The notes under the pieces were generated by a model. That model saw only the letters and a program-made list of their open reading frames with translations, was not told the origin of the DNA and did no database searches. A stretch of 64,000 nt of DNA from Kalmusia sp. IMI 367209 (lineage: Eukaryota > Ascomycota > Dothideomycetes > Pleosporales > Didymosphaeriaceae), in assembly GCA_027946365.1 (NCBI GenBank), contig JAPEUQ010000018.1, positions 682,001-746,000 on the forward strand, written 5' to 3'. The position numbers and the translations under genes were made by a program. Shown piece by piece: positions 1-11,089 of the stretch; within the stretch, counting starts at the first letter, position 1; every line of letters begins with the position of its first letter.

Positions 1-1276
1 TGGTTAGGCAGTGTCTCCAAGTAGATTGTTGTTCCTGTACGGATGGCAGGCGTCTTTTGGAAGAAGGCGCCCATGTCGGCGAACAATTGGCTGTAGGTTG
101 GGACATCGATGGTCTTTGTGCCGACGGTGTAGATGCTGAGTTGCTTGTTCTTCGCGCAAGTGGGATCGTTCCAGCGGCCGAAGAGCGAGTAAGGAATCAC
201 GTCGATGGCGTTGACGTACGTGATGTTCGTAACGAGAGGGTTATTGTTGATGAACGGCGCGAGAAGCTTACGGCCATCTGCCTCGGGACCGTAGTATACG
301 GCGTTGAAGAGGATGTTGAGACCGCCATACTGGTCGCCGTATTGGATGCCAGTGAACATGGAGAGCTCCGCGGGAAGATTCGCGGTGATCTTCTTGAGCT
401 GTTCCCAGTGCGTCTTGTTGGAGCTTGCAGGTAGGATAAGGTCTACGTTGAGAGCTTTGCCGCCGTTGGTCGCCTTGTAGACTTTGAACTCGGTTTCAAG
501 GATGACGCCGAAGTTGTGACCAGCTCCACGCATCGCCCAGAAGAGATCGGGATTTGACGTGTTGGAGACTGTGCGAATAGTACCATCTGCAGTGACGACC
601 TTGTAGGAAACTACATTGTCTGCGATCAGGCCGTGCAGACCTTGCAGACGACCGATGCCTCCACCAACTGCGGCGCCAGTTGCTCCTACGCATGAGCATG
701 CTCCTGTGACTAACATGTACGTTAGACTATTGTTACGATAAGTGGCCTTTGACTTACCGAGCTCATAGCCAGCGTTTATGACCACATCGACTAAGTTGGC
801 GAAGATGGCTCCGCCCCCTACTTTGACCGTACTTTTCGTCTTGTCTAGATTTATGGTTTTGAAGTTGCTCAAATCGATTGATATACCATCGTTGAGACGG
901 CCAAGGGTTGTAGGGAACCCATGGCCACCACCAGTTGCAAGGTACGAGATGTTATTCTGCGCAGCAATTTTCACCTGGTAATCTATTAGCAATCAATGTC
1001 ACAACCAAGCACTAAGGTATTGCTTACAATAGCTGAGACATCCTCAGGCGTGGAAGGTTTGATTGCGGCAATATACACCGGGTTGGAAGGAGGGAACACG
1101 TCCCACCGCTGGGTCGTCTCTGTCTGCCAATTGGCATCCGATGGGAAATAGATCGCCGCACCCGAGGACAAGTTTCCCTTGAATTCTTCTGTGATTTGCT
1201 CATTGGACTGTGCCACAGAGAGCCCCGCATACAGAACCGCTGTAGCGGTAATCACACTGTTAAAGAAAGAAGGCAT
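1..1276 (-). CDS. Secreted BBE-type FAD-linked oxidoreductase, 3' end cut by the window edge
   Basis: Probable flavin oxidase of the berberine-bridge enzyme (BBE)/PCMH family, which oxidises small secondary metabolites or sugars with bound FAD. Exons are 1028-1276, 758-974 and <1-709, with introns of 53 and 48 nt. All phases join cleanly. The start at 1276 gives a signal peptide of about 22 residues ending VAQS. The FAD-binding half shows GGGHGF, whose His fits the 8-alpha-histidyl flavin link. Just after intron 2 comes GACSCVGATG, whose Cys fits the 6-S-cysteinyl link of bicovalent BBE flavoenzymes. The C-terminal substrate and BBE part runs off the left edge. Such enzymes often sit in secondary-metabolite clusters, but its partners on the left are outside the window. 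The substrate is unknown. Confidence 0.9.
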
Positions 1277-2949
1277 GACGATGAAAGTAACTCCAAAGAA
1301 TGAAAGTCGGTAGCGAGCGTGCTGATCGAAATGAGCGGCGCAGAACCTTTAATAGATGCCATCAGTTCCCTTGATGTCCCCCATGCAATCGTATCGCAAT
1401 GCCGTCCGCCTGAAGGCTGGATCTCTGCAGCGCGGGAGTGTAGCGCATCCTCTACGCAGGGGCTTCTCCCTGCGAAAGACCGCCAAATTGCCCCTGCCAC
1501 CCTTTCCATGGCGAGTCAAAGTATTTGCTGACCGTGGTGTGGCGCGCGGACTTTGGCATTGTTTGTTTCGTTTACCCCTGGATCTGGTTTGATGATGTAG
1601 AGCCGCATGGCACCCGCGACCTGGCATTTGGCGAGAAAGCCATGTGGCGGACTCAGCTCCTTGGGCCTGAATTCTCCGCGAGAGCATTGGTTGAGGAGCC
1701 GTGAGGTCGTAAGATTTGGGGATTCTGCACGGGCCATTAGGTAGGAATACACAGAAATAGTCCCCGATTGGTGAGTGACTGTTTCCGGAACTAGTCTGTG
1801 AGAGGTAATCGGTACGCTCATGATGCTATACTCCATTTATATGGCACAATTATAACTTATACCAATCGTAGTCTCCTCAGACATCGCGCGATCGAAAGCA
1901 GTGTCCGAGTGTCAGAGACTATGTGGCATAGCGCGACTTGGAAGCTAGAGATCCTGAAGCCCATATCAAACCACAGCTCTCAGCCCTATACGTGATAGAT
2001 ATTTTATGTGCAACCTTCCTCTTCTGAGTACCAACGCATATGCCGGTATCATGCGTCAGTGATAAAGTGCGGCTCCACAAACACGACATCCGCCACGCGG
2101 GAGGCTTGACCGGTGCTAGGGTGGTTCATGCATCGGGAATCCGCCTCGAATGTTCGACGTGCTCATTTCTCGAATCGAACTCTTCCTCGTAATCACCCCA
2201 CGAATCGTCCATGTTCGTGGGTCCGTTGCGACTGAGGCTGACCATTACGTGTACTTGGCTACGACATTCTCGCCTTCGCCTGACGGACTTCGGGTACGAT
2301 CCTTATCACTCCATTTGTAACCAATAGCTCTTGCTGACCTTGGTGGCTTGCGCACTGAACACGAAGTGGACAAAAGCTTAGGACGGGTGGCCCGGGAGGC
2401 GCGAGCTTATCATTCCTCCCGGCTTGGTCACGCCTAGCGACAAAACAAAACGCGGCCGCGAACGGCGGCCGCCGCTAGGTCGAAAAAGACCGTGATTTTC
2501 CACGTTGGTGTTCGTATAGAAATGGGGGCCGCTTTGTCCGTGCAGCCCCGGTCCCAAACAGGCGCAGCCTCGCTAGTCGGCCACAACGTGGCCGTTGACG
2601 CCGACCAGTGGTCACTGCATGCTATTCTTTATCGACTTTACGTGTATACTGTATATACGCGATACGCGAGACCCCTTCTTCTAAGCCTGGCGGCTGCCTC
2701 GGGTCGGCCGACACCATCCCGCGAGACTGATTCACAATGTACACGATGTCTAAGAAAAGGATTAGGAGGAACGCCACCAAAAACGACATACTATGAAACC
2801 GCACTGACTATCTAGTGGCACCTCCGGGTATGACAGTATGCCTACGGCCGCGGTGGCTCAGCTTGGTTATAAAGGGGACAACATGAGGAGGAGTATCTCG
2901 GGAACGCCAAAGCTCAGTTCTTGGTGCCAGGTGCACTTCATTCAACACG
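1277..2949. other. Intergenic, no supported gene
   Basis: Short overlapping frames occur on both strands but none has domain-like sequence, and no splice pattern links them. The stretch around 2400-2480 is GC-rich and contains GCGGCCGC twice. A Gal4-spaced palindrome at 2578-2594 lies upstream of the plus-strand transporter. The rest probably holds the promoters of the flanking genes, which point away from each other. Confidence 0.6.
2578..2594. promoter_or_regulatory. CGG-N11-CCG palindrome upstream of the MFS gene
   Basis: Arms CGGCCAC and GTGGCCG form a perfect 7-bp inverted repeat around AAC. The outer CGG and CCG are separated by 11 nt, the spacing bound by Gal4-type Zn2Cys6 dimers. It lies about 355 nt upstream of the transporter start at 2950. 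A regulatory role is inferred from position and symmetry only. Confidence 0.35.
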
Positions 2950-4417
2950 ATGAGCCAGTTCAGCAGCCAGGAGATGCGACATATCAGCATTGCTGAGCCT
3001 AGGCTTGCCGTCAAGCGTTCAAGTCAGTCCTTGGCGCCGTCACAGCGGACATTCTTCAGTGACACGTCAAGTATACCTCCGATACCCCACATCTCGACAG
3101 ACTATCTCCTTCATGACGATGAGGAGCATTTCCCCAAAGACATCGAGCAAAACAAGCCACAAGATGGTCCTCCAGACGGAGGCTTCCAAGCCTGGCTCGT
3201 TACCTTCGGTACCTTCTGCGCTCTCATTTCTTCCTTCGGCTGGCTCAACTCGGTCGGCGTCTTCCAAGACTACTATCAAAAACATTTCCTTCAAGACTAT
3301 TCGAAGTCACAGATATCATGGATATCATCAGTTCAAGTCATGATGATCTTCAGCGGCGGCATCATCTTTGGCAAACTTTTCGATAACAACGGTCCTTTTT
3401 GGCTGCTCACAGTTGGCACCTTCCTTCAAGTCTTCGGTATCGTGATAACAGCCGGGAGCGACCAGTACTACCAGTTCTTCCTTGCACAAGCCTTTTGCAG
3501 CTCGATAGGTGCCAGCTGCATCTACTACGCCGCCGCCGGATCGATAATAACATGGTTTTCGAAACGACGAGCAACGGCTTTTGGACTGGCAGCCACTGGC
3601 GCCTCTCTAGGTGGCGTGGTCTTCCCCATCATGGTGAACAATCTCGTCAACAGAATCGGTTTTCCATGGACAATGCGTGCCATCGCCGGCATTCTCCTAG
3701 TCCTCAACATTATCGTAATATTCACCGTCAAATCGCGCTTAGTACACACACACAAGCCGTTCTCACCCCATCAATACTTGGTCCAGCTTAAAGATATTCC
3801 CTTTGTTGTCCTTTTGGTTGGCATGTCGATCTTCTCTCTCGGTCTCTGGCTTCCGCTCAATTTCCTCATCACTCAAGGCCAGGCAGCTGGCATGTCGTTA
3901 CATCTCTCTCAGTACTTGATACCGATTCTTAACGCAGCGAGGTTAGTGTATCACTTGCTCCTCTCTATCCTAATGTCTAACATTGTCAAGTGTCTTCGGT
4001 CGCTTTGTGCCCGGCATTCTCGGCGATAAGTTCGGTCGTCTGAATGTACTCTTCATCGCTACCATCACTTCTGGTGTCCTTACTCTGGCACTATGGATAC
4101 CCGCAAAGAATAATCTCGCAACTATCATCTTCGCTGGCCTATACGGCTTTTTCTCGGGTGCTTATGTTTCCCTCGGTCCATCCGTCGTCGCGCAAGTCTC
4201 TGATGTCAAAGAAATCGGGCTGCGAAGCGGCGTTCTTTACTTTGTAGTCGGTATGGCCGTGTTAGTCGGCAATCCTATCGGTGGGCAGCTGGTTTCTGCC
4301 ATGCATGGGAGCTTTTTGGGACTCCAACTGTTCGCAGGTGTAACAATGGTGGTTGGCGCTCTGATCATTCTATTGGCTAGATTTCTTATTGCTGGAGTGG
4401 GCTTCAAGGTTGTATAG
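2950..4417 (+). CDS. MFS transporter, monocarboxylate (MCT/MCH) type
   Basis: A 472-aa major facilitator protein of the plasma membrane, joined from exons 2950-3941 and 3991-4417 across a 49-nt intron. A roughly 75-residue hydrophilic N-terminal tail is followed by PDGGFQAWLVTFGTF, the usual entry into helix 1 in fungal monocarboxylate-permease-like proteins. About twelve hydrophobic segments follow. The conserved loop after the intron contains GRFVPGILGDKFGRLN. The family moves carboxylates, riboflavin or secondary metabolites, and the cargo cannot be told from sequence. It faces away from the oxidoreductase on its left. The start lies in good context and no earlier in-frame Met is needed. 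Confidence 0.9.
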
Positions 4418-4707
4418 ATCTTAGATCTTCTTTGTATATCTTATGATCATAGCATGTATATGGTATTTGCATATGGGGGTATAGATAGACGGCAGGAGTA
4501 TCAGAACTGGGTTGTGAAACCTATAGATAGCGGGCTCGTATTCCGTGTGATATATCGACGCGTTCCTTGAGAGTACAGCTCTTGCACATGGCTCGGCTTC
4601 CTGAAGTTGCCGTGAGACTCCAACATCAGTCACTCATATTGACCGTGTGACGGGTACTATTTTGAGTTTCCATAGCGCGTATTATCGCCTAGCCAACCTT
4701 TGCTTTA
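4418..4707. other. Convergent 3' intergenic
   Basis: This is the gap between the ends of the transporter and HET genes, which face each other. It is AT-rich and shows no coding frame. It is likely to hold both polyadenylation regions. Confidence 0.5.
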
Positions 4708-6543
4708 CTATACCATATAGATTTCTGATAGTTTAGAGGCATCATTAGGCCAAATCTCCCCATCCATAATACCATGTACATATGCATCACCCACAAAACT
4801 CCAGCATGGCGTATCGCTCTCGCTATACTCTTCATTCAGACAAGGACGAAGAATGTACGGCACCTTGCCGCCAGCCAGCACGGCAACGACATCCCCAACG
4901 GCCGCCACCTCGGGAACAAACGCTAGGTGACCTTTTCTCGTCCTTACCAAGCGTCGATTGGTGACCGTAGCAACATGCGGGATGTTGAAGCTACTCGCAC
5001 CCCTACTAAACGCGGAGTAATCGTAAGCAGAGGTGATCCATGCCTCCCAATGCTGGAAGCTGGCATAGTCTTTTTCCATGACCGTGCGCCGCAAAAAATT
5101 TTCGCCGTCTACCTCGTCAGCAGCCATACCACCACACATAGTCTGCCAAAAGGCGCTTTCTTTTTGTTCTACTGAAGTCTTTAGGTCATCCGAGTGTTCC
5201 ACTTCCTCATCATTGGCGGCGTCCTCAGCGTGAGCAAATTCACGCCAGCAGTTCAAGGAGGCCGCGCTAAGACGGTCTTGAGGTGGCCTCGGTACTGAAG
5301 GTGCTATGTGGATAATATCATCGAATATTAAACCTTTAGAGACTGCTTTCATCGGCGTGACAAACCATGCTTCCGCTACTGATCCCTTCGAAACATCATG
5401 GCACATGTTGATCACACGGTTTGTGTAACTTGTGTTGGAGTTTTCTTCGATTTTGGCAGTCCAATCAGGCACGAAGGATGGAATCTGAAACCCCGAAGTA
5501 CGCTTTCCATAACAATGACTCAAGAAGTCCAGTTTTCCAGTTCTCTGAACACTAGCAATGACAACGGCGCGATATACATCCTCCGTGCTCTGCGTATAGT
5601 CTGGTTCTATACACTCGCTCCAAGCTTTCGGTGTTAAACCAAGTAAGCCAAATATTTTGTCACGAGGATCGTAAGATTGGCGGATACGAAAGACAGATAG
5701 TATGTGGAAAAATGGATAAGCATGACGCCATCTACGCAGCAACCTAAGGGTTTCAATTCGAGTGAACAAATCGAATTGTGAAATTCCTGACTCCATACTC
5801 CTGATCGTAAATGGATTGGCTGTGCAACAAATCCGCATATGCAAACAGACGTTTGTGAAACTTTTAAAAAGCATTTCTTCTGTCAATATGTATGGTCCGC
5901 AGTAAAATTTACAGCATTTTGCGAGGACAAATTCTTGAACTGTCCATAGACGCTTCCACCATCCCAGATCGAAAAATTGGCTTACGTGTTGGCGTAGCTC
6001 ATTCGAACTTCCTAGGTTTCTGACGCCGCCAACTATGGTATGGGGTAAATAGCCTGGGATGTAATGGAGGGCCTGGTCTTGTGAGGACTCTTCGATGAAT
6101 TTTATGGCATCTTTGCAACCGGGCCATGTTGGGCCCAGATAGACGACTACGCAAGAAGCACGCTCGTAGATGTACTGCATTTGAGAGACCTGGTGCATGC
6201 GCTCAATAACGTCCTCTTGATTTATACAAATTGCGTCTACCCAGAGAGTTCGTTCTTGATCTGGCAATTGTAGCTGGACCAGGGCATTGTATAGGTTTCT
6301 TGTCACCCTAACAGTCTTATCGTTGATTAAAATCGACTGCCCTTTAAAGGGGTCGCCCCAAACGTAGGAAAGGGCCTCGTATTCCGGGTGATCATCAAGA
6401 TTAACAATACTAAAGGTGCACGAAATAGTGCGTTTGTCTTCGCCATTGGAAGCGGATTCGTCGCTCTTTTTACATAGATGGAGTAACCGAGCTTCTTTGG
6501 TGTCCTTGGCCAGTGGGGTATAGTTTGGCTGCAAGCTGTTCAT
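4708..6543 (-). CDS. HET-domain protein (heterokaryon incompatibility type)
   Basis: A single-exon 611-aa protein. The HET domain lies at about residues 48-210. Its three hallmark blocks are present: YEALSYVWGD, then TLWVDAICINQED, then a long segment containing GWWKRLWTVQE. HET domains in fungi trigger cell death on non-self recognition and resemble TIR-type domains in function. The C-terminal 400 residues have the mixed, poorly conserved sequence common in this very expanded family. No NACHT, ankyrin or WD repeat partner domain is visible. The frame is intact from start to stop. The function of this paralogue is unknown. Confidence 0.93.
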   Translation of the reverse strand: MNSLQPNYTPLAKDTKEARLLHLCKKSDESASNGEDKRTISCTFSIVNLDDHPEYEALSYVWGDPFKGQSILINDKTVRVTRNLYNALVQLQLPDQERTLWVDAICINQEDVIERMHQVSQMQYIYERASCVVVYLGPTWPGCKDAIKFIEESSQDQALHYIPGYLPHTIVGGVRNLGSSNELRQHVSQFFDLGWWKRLWTVQEFVLAKCCKFYCGPYILTEEMLFKSFTNVCLHMRICCTANPFTIRSMESGISQFDLFTRIETLRLLRRWRHAYPFFHILSVFRIRQSYDPRDKIFGLLGLTPKAWSECIEPDYTQSTEDVYRAVVIASVQRTGKLDFLSHCYGKRTSGFQIPSFVPDWTAKIEENSNTSYTNRVINMCHDVSKGSVAEAWFVTPMKAVSKGLIFDDIIHIAPSVPRPPQDRLSAASLNCWREFAHAEDAANDEEVEHSDDLKTSVEQKESAFWQTMCGGMAADEVDGENFLRRTVMEKDYASFQHWEAWITSAYDYSAFSRGASSFNIPHVATVTNRRLVRTRKGHLAFVPEVAAVGDVVAVLAGGKVPYILRPCLNEEYSESDTPCWSFVGDAYVHGIMDGEIWPNDASKLSEIYMV

Positions 6544-7147
6544 CGTATACGATTGTGGTGCGTTGTTTACATAGAATTGATCCTGGGCTGTGAGATTCCG
6601 TTGCGGCTGTCAAGGCTGCCACGAAGCGAAGAAAGTTCCGCGCCGCTGGGCTACATGCTCAAATGACCAATAACATCGTAGGAAACACGGCCACGATGAT
6701 GGACATAGGAAATGAATGAATATTTTGCCTTTGGTGGAAAAGCATCGTAGCCGAGGTTGGTGGCGGGAAGAAAGTGTCAGAGATGACGTCGGCGATCTTT
6801 TTAACCAACGCCATACTGAGTAAGGTTAGGGCTGAACCATCCGCGCTAACAATGTATAGACTACGAAGGTCCCTTTCGAGAACAGTACTAAGTGAAGTGT
6901 TGAGAGATGTACTGAGTGAATAGGCTTGAAGGATGGGCTTTTCGAGGGGCCATGTCTCTGTTCACTTTACCTTTTTCAGGCGATTCCCATTTGCATTGAA
7001 AGATTAGAAAACCATGGAACACGAATCTATAGTAACGAAACCCAAACTTTTTGATCCTGGAATTTTTAATTTACTATAGAAAACGAATAGATTGGCCATA
7101 ATTTGGGATATCATATTCTGCTTTTGGTCATATCACAGGCCAACTCA
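6544..7147. other. Intergenic
   Basis: About 600 nt between the HET start and the end of the aldolase pseudogene. It is AT-rich near 6980-7090. No open frame with coding character was found. It probably contains the HET promoter. Confidence 0.5.
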
Positions 7148-8121
7148 CTACCGCACAACACCATTCTCCACAGCGGGCACTTCCTGCACCGCTACACTAG
7201 CTTCACCCTTCACTCTATTTATTTCCTTCTCATTTACACCATTTGCCCTCATCCTACCATTCTCCTTAACTCTTTGCGACAACAGACTCATCTCCCCTGC
7301 CCTCTTCGTAGCTCCACCCAACAACAACGGCCCATCCGTAGCCGCCATGACCCACCTCGCGCCCATCGCACAAAACTTTTCCACCAAATCTAGCCTCGCA
7401 TGCAGACCTCCAACACCCACCCACTTTCCATTTTTGTTACACGCCTCGATCGTCTTACGATACACCTCCGATAACCTCGGATTCTCATAATCCCCTGGAA
7501 TTCCCATCTCGGCCGTCATATCATTCGTGCCAATTAACAAGCTATCCACGCCATCTACGGCCGCTAGTTCCTCGACGCACTCAACCGCCTCGAGCGTCTC
7601 TACCATGGGGATTACGAGCGTATTAGCGTTGACGACTGGGTTCGATTTCTTGGCTGCGATGCTGCGGAACTGGAAATGGGGAAGGCCGTTTGTGGACGAG
7701 CGGTGGCCTTAGGGTTGGAATTTGGCGGCGGCGACAACGTCTTTTGCGTCTTGTACGGAGCGGATGTGGGGGACGATGACGCCGAGGGCGCCGCCGTCAA
7801 GGACGCGCGAGATGAAGAATTGGTCTTTGGAGGGGACGCGGACTATGGGGGCAATTCCGGCATAGAGGGCTGCCATGCATAGTTGACCTTTAAAAAGGAT
7901 GTTAGCGAAAATTAGCCTAGTTAGTGAGGTAGGAAAAATTTACCAGTGGTGTCTAGGTCGAATGATGAATGCTCCATGTCGATAAGGATGCCGTCGAAGC
8001 CGGCAGTTTTGGCCATCATGGGTAGCTCGACGCTGCGTACGAGTTTGACGGAGAGGGTGTAGGCGACCTCATCTTTGAGGAGCTTCTCTCGGATCGAGTT
8101 GTGAAGAGTTACTTCTGACAT
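7148..8121 (-). pseudogene. HpcH/HpaI-family aldolase with one in-frame stop
   Basis: Class II pyruvate aldolase family, which includes 2-keto-3-deoxy-L-rhamnonate, 2-dehydro-3-deoxyglucarate and HpaI aldolases that split 2-keto-3-deoxy sugar acids. Exons are 7944-8121 and 7148-7887 with a 56-nt intron. The N-terminal half has ILIDMEHSSF, then a PIVRVP block and GVIVPHI. The C-terminal half has LVIPMVETLEAVE, then LLIGTNDMTAEMG. The two halves are in one continuous frame, broken only by TAA at complement(7709-7711), in a segment reading KFQP*GHRS. The Lys that precedes GHRS in relatives as I recall them would be AAA or AAG, so one A-to-T change would explain the stop. No canonical intron removes it. 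It is either a recent pseudogene, which would end after about 120 residues, or a base error. Confidence 0.85.
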
Positions 8122-8407
8122 AGTGACTATAAAATTATTTCTACACAAAATGCTGGATCCGGATTCGAAAGCCGAGTCAATCAATGATTCGATTGGGCAA
8201 TTTTGAACATTTTTTATCTGATGCGTAGGAGATGTTTTAATAGCAGTTCGAAACGAACCTCGCATCGTTCGATGGCCGATACCCGCGCTCGCGCCCCGGC
8301 ATTCGCCATCTATTCTGCATACGATTTCCAATGAATTACCGATTGTATCCACTTGGTCTACCGACGACTCCCTAGAGCGGCGCGGCAAGTTCGTTACAAG
8401 CCTCTGC

Positions 8408-8422
8408 TCGGAGAGTCACCGA
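8408..8422. promoter_or_regulatory. TCGG-N7-CCGA site upstream of the aldolase
   Basis: TCGG AGAGTCA CCGA, extended by one matching base on each side. It lies about 290 nt upstream of the aldolase start. Inverted CGG triplets are the standard target of Zn2Cys6 homodimers, and two such regulators are encoded within 9 kb. Binding is inferred. Confidence 0.4.
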
Positions 8423-8513
8423 GAGTTTAGACGCGCGCTTTAGGACCCCGAGTATATAACGCAGCGCTTATAACAGTTGGCTAGCCTAAGTTGTAATGGT
8501 TCGCTCTAGTTCG

Positions 8514-8527
8514 TCGGTATCCACCGA
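8514..8527. promoter_or_regulatory. TCGG-N6-CCGA site upstream of the aldolase
   Basis: TCGG TATCCA CCGA matches exactly the half-sites and 6-nt spacing known for the Ppr1/UaY class of Zn2Cys6 factors. It lies about 390 nt upstream of the aldolase start. It shares the half-site TCGGTA with the inverted repeat in the transporter/dehydrogenase promoter at 13088-13123. Confidence 0.45.
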
Positions 8528-8853
8528 ACCGGCACGGAAGCTAGGGTAATCTTACGATTGTTCGGAGATAGTGCGAAGTTTCTCTCGGCTGCAGTCCGAA
8601 AACAAAGCTTTCCGCGCCTGGGTTACGATTTGCTCAGAACACACGCGGAGTCTAAACGGTGTGATCATCGATACCATAGATGATTTCATCTGTGCCCCGA
8701 CATGTGTATAGAGTGGTATGCAGATTCTATAACGAAGATTGCTTGCCCTTTTAAGGACCGATCAAGGGAATTTACCCCGGCCCAAAGTATCGCTTTAGAT
8801 CATGTGGCGTGTGCCTGGAGTTGACCTAATGACATATAATACATTTCGATGCG

Positions 8854-10826
8854 CTACACATCTCCAAGAAGCAAAGTTTGAATCTGTCTAGGAACAGCTA
8901 ATTCAGAAGCCGCAACAAGGGCGTGTAGGTTCGCCCTTGAACTGGTCCCCAAGATGCACCTGTGAAGCTCTGAGATAATGTCGCGAAACTTCCGCACGAC
9001 CGAGTAGCGCGTAGACAGCAAGGTCAAGACGTTCTGTACTTGGAGAATCATCTTCTGTAGATTTGAATCAGGTTGTATAGCCCTTGAGTCAAAAGATACC
9101 GATTGTGAGGTCTTCATAGCCAAGAGAACACCGATTGCGAAAATGTGCAGTGCCTCAAGACTTGCTACGGCTCCGGATTGGGCATTGAGCTGCTCTTCGA
9201 GGTAATCAAGGTAGGATGCAAACTCCTCTGTAGCTTGGCTCAGTACGCTCGCTCGATGAGAATCAAGGAAGAAAATCTCGCTCTTGAGAAGCTCAACATA
9301 TGTGCATGAGCATAGACCAATTGCACGATCCATGGACAGGCTTGTTTGTGGTGTAAGAGTTTCCTTCCAGTGGCGGATGTTGATGAAGTGGCATAGTATA
9401 CCATCATCAAGATTGGTACTCTGGCGTATCGACCTGAGGATCTGCGCATGTTGTATCAAGTAACGAAATGTCGCTTCCTCTACGCTCGCATCACTCGATC
9501 TGGAAGAGGGTGATGATGGGGCCTTAGCGAGGAAATTAGCGATCACTACGGTTTCAATTTGAAGAGTCCCACATACGGAGACCATAATGTCGCGTTCATT
9601 CAAACAAAATGGCCGATCAAGGCTCGCGCTGATATAACTTTCTACAATAAGCATTGAGCAATCCAAAACCGACTCATAGGACTTACGTGTCGAGGATGTA
9701 AAGAGTCCACAGCAAGCGGCTACAAGCACGCTGTTCGCCATTCTGCGAACCACCATCAGAGAAACGAGTAGTGTGCATACCAGCTGAGATAGAGCGCGTC
9801 ATCGTAAGTCCAAGGAGATGCCACGTCGAGCCCCCAAAGGTAGTGTAGACAGAGAAGATAGTGAGAGCTGTGAGGCAACGTATGGCTGATAGCTTTCCTG
9901 CATAATCTAGGACTTTTGGCATGAGGCGCACTGCTCTTATCGCGAGATCTGTCGCCAGCATCTCTTTGTACATGTAATGAGACCCAAGTAGAAGGCCAGT
10001 TGCTGTGCCAAGGTATACAATAACTAGATGCTCTGCAGAAGGCTGTGAGGCGGTATCGCCTCTGGTAGTGGGGACCACACTCTCTCGACGTTCAGAGAGC
10101 TCAGAACTATTCATATAGGGGAAATACTGGCCTATCATTTCAACGTAACGCTGAAAGGCTGCTCGCATCTCAGGGCTATTCATATCAATTTCGGGCAACC
10201 TGTTCTGGCGAAGCTCGGCAAGGGATCCAGACAGGGCTTCGTTGATATGAAGAGGAAGTGTAGGATCCGACCCACTAACTCCAGTGGCAGCATACAGCAT
10301 AGTCAGATATGACAGGCCCTCCGTAGATAGAAGGCAAGTATCTGTTCGCTCAGCCATTGCCGACAGGGAGAGGTACGCTACATCGTCTTGCATCGTCTCA
10401 TGATGGCTCTGGTTAGAAACTGTTTCGACCGGAGAGTCATCTACCGGGGCTCCGCCCGATGTACTTGCCACATTATGGATTGTGTTGCTATGTGAAGGCG
10501 TGCGCATCATCGTGGGCGAAGCTTGTTGACCATCTTGTTGAAGGCACGCCTGCATGCTACGGATCCTGCTCTTCAAGGCCTCAATGCCTGTTCCACTCGC
10601 AAGATCGCCATTGCTCAAAGCTGGACCAAAGCGGCGTGGCACACAATTTATAGAAGCCTCGCGACATTGTATACATGTCGGAGTGTCGCGCGAACACTAC
10701 GAAGCATGAGTAGGTTAATCGATCCATTTCGGCCAGATTCGGAGAGCTTTGACGCACCTTTTGCTTGCGCCTCCAGCAACGCTCGCAAGCCTGCGATCTG
10801 AGCGCAGCCATGTTGGAAGTAAACAT
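8854..10826 (-). CDS. Zn2Cys6 fungal-specific transcription factor
   Basis: A nuclear regulator of 620 aa from exons 10758-10826, 9687-10696 and 8854-9637, with introns of 61 and 49 nt and all phases consistent. Intron 1 splits the DNA-binding motif. The joined exons read ACERCWRRKQKC, then six residues, CIQC, six residues and the last Cys, which is the C-X2-C-X6-C-X6-C-X2-C-X6-C pattern. The fungal_trans middle region spans intron 2, with LLWTLYILDT followed by YISASLDRPF, a classic junction in this family. It sits between the aldolase and a sugar-acid-type transporter, so a local regulatory role is likely. A TCGG-N7-CCGA element lies 24 nt upstream of its start and could mediate autoregulation. 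Confidence 0.92.
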
Positions 10827-10849
10827 AACGAAGCGCGAAATCCGTGTTC

Positions 10850-10864
10850 TCGGAGAAGGGCCGA
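10850..10864. promoter_or_regulatory. TCGG-N7-CCGA site at the regulator's own promoter
   Basis: TCGG AGAAGGG CCGA, 24 nt upstream of the regulator start at 10826. It shares its first seven bases, TCGGAGA, and its spacing with the site at 8408-8422 upstream of the aldolase. It could be an autoregulatory site, or it could lie in the 5' UTR. Confidence 0.38.
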
Positions 10865-11089
10865 TGGCGGCCGGGAAGGTCCGATTGGCTGAGTAAGTGG
10901 AGGATTTGAAGACGCGATGACGTTCGGAATGCAGTGGCTACGATGTTTACACAAAACATATATACTATTGAAGTTCATATACGAACTATCATAGCGTCGG
11001 TCGTCGGCGGGATTCGTAAATGCAAGCTCCCGAAAACGGCCCTTGTGCGCCCAGAGGTACTGCAGTCTCACATGAAAATCTCCTAGGCT

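Larger units (their letters stand above)
8122..8853. other. Intergenic with two palindromic candidate operators
   Basis: About 730 nt upstream of the aldolase and downstream of the first Zn2Cys6 regulator. No coding frame stands out. It contains TCGG-N7-CCGA and TCGG-N6-CCGA elements, listed separately, and a TATATAA-like stretch near 8452. Confidence 0.5.
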
